44,085 bases of DNA, taken from IMG/VR virus record IMGVR_UViG_3300047323_000240, positions 1 to 44,085 of that record; one strand, 5' to 3'. The stretch comes from a virus. The notes beneath the pieces were generated by a model. The model was not told where the DNA came from, searched no databases, and was given only the letters and a program-made list of their open reading frames with translations. Of the stretch, positions 40,627-44,085 are shown in pieces. The translations under genes and the position numbers were made by a program. Each line of letters opens with the position of its first letter. Within the stretch, counting starts at the first letter, position 1.

Positions 40627-43170
40627 ATGATGGATTCCCCGAAGTCGGTTAGTGAAATCCGCGAAACGACTGAACAACTGCTTGATGAATCGGACCGCTC
40701 GCTAAAGGTTCGCCCGGGCGAGAAGCTGCGCTCATATATACCTGCGCTCGATGCCCGTGCGGGCAAGCTCCTGGGCTTCAATAGCGAAGGTGATCCGATA
40801 GCCATATCTCTTTCGTCGGGCGGCAGCCAGGCTGACATTGACATGATTAAAGAGTTGGAAGGCCAGGCTGTTGCTGCCCGTGCAGCCCTGAGCGTTCCCA
40901 CCGTGGACGCGGCGGCGGCACAGGAGTTCAGCGTGAACCTGTTTGAGGATCTGCGTACCCTCGTGCCGCGCTTTGAAGGCGAACGTGTCTTCCTTCGTGC
41001 CCACACCGCGCCTGCGCTGTCCGTCCTGCAGCCTGCCGGTACGGGCTGGTTCATTGGGCACAACACCAGTCAGGCTGATGATGGCGGCTTCGTCGCGTCG
41101 AATGGTGGCAACTGGCACTGGGTGCGTGAAAAGCCTATCGCAGCCCTCGACATCGGCGATTTCGGCGGCGTGGCGGACGGTATCACCGACACCCAGCCCG
41201 CTTTCAAGCGGTTGGCCGACTTTCTCTTCAGTAATTACGCTCGCCTGCGGACTGGCGGCACGCAAAACGGCAGTACCGTCAGTGGCGGATACTCTCCTTA
41301 CCTGGCTATCCAGTACGGCTCGGGCACCTACTATCAGTCGCCAGGGGAATATGTAGCTTACGGCACTAAGGTAGCTAGTGGGGCTGCTGATGCCCCGTTC
41401 AACCCGTCAGGCTGGTACGCTGCTGGGGGCTTGCGTGTCGAGGGTGTCGCCGCTGGATCTGGCCGCCTCATCGCGACCCGGATCATTTCCGATAAGACCG
41501 ATGCCCCGGTCTTCCTTATCAACCACCGCCGTATTGCGTTCAAAAATATCATCTGGGACGGTCAGCAGACGACTCAAGTTGACCAGTACAATGCGACCAG
41601 TAATCCAACTGGTACGAACCTGCTGATCGGCGCGACGCAGGGTGTATTCAACGAAACGGCCAGCAACAAGCAGCCATTCGTTACTAACCAGTGCCCCGGT
41701 GGCTGCTACGCGTACATCGCTAACATCCAGGCGAATAATACGGGTTCCCACACCTTCTATCTGTTGGATACCCTCGATTCCATCGTTGAGCAGGTGTACG
41801 GCTCGAAAACCGCTGGCCCGGTAATTCAGACGGGCTGGTCTGGTCAGACCGCGGGTGTGTGGGATCACTCTACTTCACTGGAAATCCGCAACTGTAACTT
41901 CGGCACGCCGGTAGCCCCTGCGATCTGGGCGCCACGCTGCGGCCAGTCCATCATGCGCAACTGCTGGTTCGAACATGGCAACTGCCCGTTCGACATCAAC
42001 AACGGTCAGTGGGACCTGTCGATGATCTGCGTTGAGGATTGCAGGAAGAACCCGTCGATCTACAACAGCAAGGTATCTTGCATCACGCTGTCCGTACCGA
42101 CCGGTAACGACTTCAATATCGCTGCGCCTGGCACTTCTGACTGGCCGAGCTACCTGACTAATCCGGATGGCTCAGCCATCACCTCGTGGGCCAACGGCTA
42201 CGATCAGGGCCGCTGGTTGCTGCAGAACTATGGCGCGTACTTCGACTGCCCGGTAGTTTCCCAGTGGGACCGCGGCATAATCCGTGGCACCAACAACACG
42301 GACGCGACCTTGTGGGTGAATGTTGGCTCGTTCCGCAACCCTACTAACGGTGGATCTTGGCGCATCCGCGTCGTGGGTGGCTCTTACTACAATACGTCAG
42401 CGTCGCAGAATATGCTTAGCGACCGACTGGAAGGGCAGGCAGTTATTAGTCTCGGACGCGGCACGGGCAGCACGCCAAAGGCATCGTACTTTAACGAAGG
42501 TGGCGGACCGCTGGCAGCAGCACCGCAGTACCAGAGTCAGCAGTTCAACGACATTATCCCCGCGCTGTGGGTACCGATTCGGGGACGTTGCGGCGAGTAC
42601 ACGATCTATGTCGAAGGTACGGGGCTGACCCGTCGTGAAGCTGGCATCCCAGCTCAGTTCACGCCGAATGGAGCGACGCAGACCGCGGCACCAGGCCTGA
42701 ATGTTATCGCTGGCCGTTTCAGCTTCAATACAGGCAAAGCGGGCTTTGGTGCGAACGAAGACGTTGTAGAGATCACCAGCCGCAAGGCGACAGTGAGCGC
42801 GCAGCCGGTTGATACCACTGCGCCAGTCCAGTACATGCGCGTGTCGGTGAATGGTCAGGAACTGGCATTGCAGCTCTTCGCCTACATTCCGCAGGTCACC
42901 ACACCGCTGCCAGCGACAACAGCCGTTGCTTTGGGTAACACGCTGACCCTTTCGCCGGTTGTCACGGATGCCGTGTCCTACCAGTGGCAGAAGTCGGCTG
43001 ACGGTACCACGTGGACCAGTATCAATGGTGCAACCAGCATGAGCTTCACGAAAGCCAGCGTAACGGCGAATGATGCGGGGCAGTACCGTCTGGCCTATCG
43101 CCAGAATAACGGTGCGGGAGGCAATGGCACGACGCTGTTCAGCACGCCAACCGCTGTATCCATCACCTAA
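40627..43170 (+). CDS. Tailspike with beta-helix and C-terminal Ig-like domain
   Basis: 847 residues from the ATG at 40627 (GGAG, seven bases). N-terminal attachment region (residues 1-170: EIRETTEQLLDESDRSLKVR, GKLLGFNSEGDPIAISLSSG). Then the pectate-lyase-like start IGDFGGVADGITDTQPAFKR near 175, a long beta-helix (about 180-690), and a C-terminal Ig-like domain (about 757-847: VSYQWQKSADGTTWTSINGA, NDAGQYRLAYRQ). Probably degrades or binds surface polysaccharide. Higher GC than its neighbours, so likely a separate acquisition. It is outside the tail operon, so its promoter must be local. Confidence 0.85.
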   Translation: MMDSPKSVSEIRETTEQLLDESDRSLKVRPGEKLRSYIPALDARAGKLLGFNSEGDPIAISLSSGGSQADIDMIKELEGQAVAARAALSVPTVDAAAAQEFSVNLFEDLRTLVPRFEGERVFLRAHTAPALSVLQPAGTGWFIGHNTSQADDGGFVASNGGNWHWVREKPIAALDIGDFGGVADGITDTQPAFKRLADFLFSNYARLRTGGTQNGSTVSGGYSPYLAIQYGSGTYYQSPGEYVAYGTKVASGAADAPFNPSGWYAAGGLRVEGVAAGSGRLIATRIISDKTDAPVFLINHRRIAFKNIIWDGQQTTQVDQYNATSNPTGTNLLIGATQGVFNETASNKQPFVTNQCPGGCYAYIANIQANNTGSHTFYLLDTLDSIVEQVYGSKTAGPVIQTGWSGQTAGVWDHSTSLEIRNCNFGTPVAPAIWAPRCGQSIMRNCWFEHGNCPFDINNGQWDLSMICVEDCRKNPSIYNSKVSCITLSVPTGNDFNIAAPGTSDWPSYLTNPDGSAITSWANGYDQGRWLLQNYGAYFDCPVVSQWDRGIIRGTNNTDATLWVNVGSFRNPTNGGSWRIRVVGGSYYNTSASQNMLSDRLEGQAVISLGRGTGSTPKASYFNEGGGPLAAAPQYQSQQFNDIIPALWVPIRGRCGEYTIYVEGTGLTRREAGIPAQFTPNGATQTAAPGLNVIAGRFSFNTGKAGFGANEDVVEITSRKATVSAQPVDTTAPVQYMRVSVNGQELALQLFAYIPQVTTPLPATTAVALGNTLTLSPVVTDAVSYQWQKSADGTTWTSINGATSMSFTKASVTANDAGQYRLAYRQNNGAGGNGTTLFSTPTAVSIT

Positions 43171-43183
43171 CTCTCGGCCTACT

Positions 43184-43223
43184 CATTCCACCGTCAGTAG
43201 AATATTATACTGATGGTGGAATG
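43184..43223. repeat. 40-base near-perfect inverted repeat after the tailspike
   Basis: CATTCCACCGTCAGTA (43184-43199) against TACTGATGGTGGAATG (43208-43223): 15 of 16 pair, plus one G-U, with an 8-base AT loop. No T run follows. Likely an mRNA 3' hairpin or a DNA cruciform. Confidence 0.6.
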
Positions 43224-43331
43224 CCTTCAGCGCCCATACGTAATAAGCAGATTCTTATAATAGCCAGATATGGAAGCACTCATACCAGTTTCAAGTATCC
43301 CCGTTATCGGCTCTGCAGTGGCAGCAACCTG

Positions 43332-43406
43332 ATGGGACCAGATTGGGACATGCAAAGGTTTGCACCCTTTACCAAGCCTTTGCATGTTTTAGCATCATGG
43401 GACGTG
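43332..43406 (+). repeat. Direct repeats and hairpin near attR, possible integrase arm sites
   Basis: ATGGGACCAG (43332-43341), ATTGGGACATG (43342-43352) and ATGGGACGTG (43397-43406) share a TGGGAC core. Between them lies the inverted repeat CATGCAAAGG / CCTTTGCATG (43349-43358 / 43377-43386), followed by TTTT, which could be a terminator for the tailspike. Arm-type integrase sites are often repeated motifs beside the core. That role is inferred. Confidence 0.45.
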
Positions 43407-43457
43407 TGAGCGCGGCGTGATGCGGTAAGTTACTGTGTTATAGAGTAAATCTAGGAA

Positions 43458-43502
43458 CTTCTAAGCCGTAGGTCACAGGTTCGAATCCTGTAGGGCGTAC
43501 CA
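43458..43502 (+). other. attR, 3' part of a tRNA-Arg(UCU) gene
   Basis: Runs from the anticodon loop CTTCTAA (anticodon TCT at 43460-43462) through the T arm ACAGGTTCGAATCCTGT to the CCA end. Upstream sequence does not continue a tRNA, so this is a fragment duplicated by integration. The intact gene should lie left of the window, next to int. Phages commonly use such argU-type targets. Confidence 0.8.
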
Positions 43503-43598
43503 TCCTCTCTCTTCTGTTTATTCCTTTATTCCCGACCTTCCCCTTTAATTTCAGTGAACGCACTCATTTAAGATTCATCCCGATGCTATATCAACGAT
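43503..43598. other. Intergenic host DNA right of attR
   Basis: Pyrimidine-rich then AT-rich. No gene seen. Confidence 0.4.
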
Positions 43599-43810
43599 TT
43601 ATTCCACAATAATCCGCCCATTCACTGGCTGGACAGGACGATTGTTGTGATGCTCCAGTGCATCCTGGAATTTAGCCAGCTGCTCAGCGGGCATACTTGA
43701 CGGTTATCTGAACGGTAGGGCCAGTATTGATCATGCGCTCTAACGCATTGCGACCCACCAGGCATAGGCCTGTAAGTAAACAGGCTCTGCGCCAAAAAAC
43801 GCCATATCAT
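43599..43810 (-). pseudogene. Decayed gene with frameshifts, possibly host or phage remnant
   Basis: Three reading-frame pieces on the minus strand look related: MAFFGAEPVYLQAYAWWVAM, then VGRNALERMINTGPTVQITV in another frame, then PAEQLAKFQDALEHHNNRPV ending NGRIIVE at a TAA (43599-43601). Frames change near 43750 and 43695. No family recognised. The pieces read like one disrupted protein, but this is a weak call. Confidence 0.3.
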
Positions 43811-44041
43811 CCCCCTGGGACCGCTATCCCCGATGAACTACGTAGAAATACCTGGAAACCCAGGTGTTCGTACCAATAGTTTGCCCAGCCTCGGTTGCAT
43901 ATTATTTTCCCGGTTAATTAGAGCCATGAATAACCCATTGAACACATGCCTGTCAGGACGTTTAGCCGTTATATAGCAACTTCTTGCTGTTAGGTTTAAG
44001 GCGCGTTGAAGCAAAATTGATATATATACAACCAGAGATAT

Positions 44042-44085
44042 ATGGACATGAAAGCGATTATTTTTGTACTGCCAATGATGATGGT
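44042..44085 (+). CDS. Start of a small exported or membrane protein (partial)
   Basis: ATG at 44042 (or 44048) opens MDMKAIIFVLPMMMV, hydrophobic like a signal peptide or membrane segment. Cut by the window end. Preceded by GAGA and AT-rich DNA. Confidence 0.35.
   Translation, partial: MDMKAIIFVLPMMM

Noticed and set aside
43458-43502. Complete tRNA gene
   Set aside because: Only the anticodon-loop-to-CCA part is present. The upstream sequence does not form a D arm or acceptor strand.

Overview
The window is almost one complete temperate phage genome (prophage) in an enterobacterial chromosome, read from a truncated integrase gene at the left edge to an attachment site at about 43458-43502. 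That site is the 3' part of a tRNA-Arg(UCU) gene, a common prophage target. Host type is inferred from enterobacterial-type lambdoid genes (lambda Exo-like nuclease, NinB/NinG, CII, UmuD-like, tRNA-Arg). The genus cannot be fixed from sequence alone.

Left arm (1-8900, mostly minus strand): integrase, an overlapping excisionase-like gene, small unknown genes, a PAPS-reductase-like PP-loop protein, a lambda-type exonuclease, a RecT-type annealing protein, more small genes, and an N-like antiterminator. Three plus-strand insertions interrupt this leftward operon: an SRAP/YedK-like protein and two small membrane-protein genes.

Immunity and replication (9000-12300): a lambda-style switch. A LexA-like repressor (cI) and cro diverge around pRM/pR, with three operator-like repeats on the right and three on the left around pL. 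nutL and nutR carry boxA and a boxB hairpin with the same CGAAAT loop. Also present are cII with a TTGC-N6-TTGC site, an oop-like antisense RNA, gene O with four iterons, and a DnaC-like helicase loader.

Nin region and late control (12400-15300): overlapping small genes including ninB and ninG, one reading frame split by an amber codon, and Q with an antisense paQ-like CII promoter. The late promoter pR' follows, with terminator tR' directly behind it. A hicAB toxin-antitoxin pair sits between tR' and the lysis cassette (holin, T4-type lysozyme, second membrane protein, Rz/Rz1).

Late genes (18500-38800): terminase, DUF1073 portal, minor head protein, protease/scaffold, cement and DUF2184 capsid proteins, connectors, DUF3383 sheath and DUF3277 tube (a contractile tail), tail chaperone with a probable -1 frameshift, tape measure with a peptidoglycan-hydrolase-like domain, baseplate, tail fibre and fibre-assembly protein. 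An early region of lambdoid design therefore drives a myovirus structural module. A three-gene accessory cassette lies between baseplate hub and spike.

Right end (38800-43500): a minus-strand acyltransferase (probable O-antigen modification), a LexA-controlled gene pair including a truncated UmuD-like protein, a large tailspike with a C-terminal Ig-like domain, and attR. After attR come about 580 bases of probable host DNA with a decayed gene and the start of a small membrane or exported protein.
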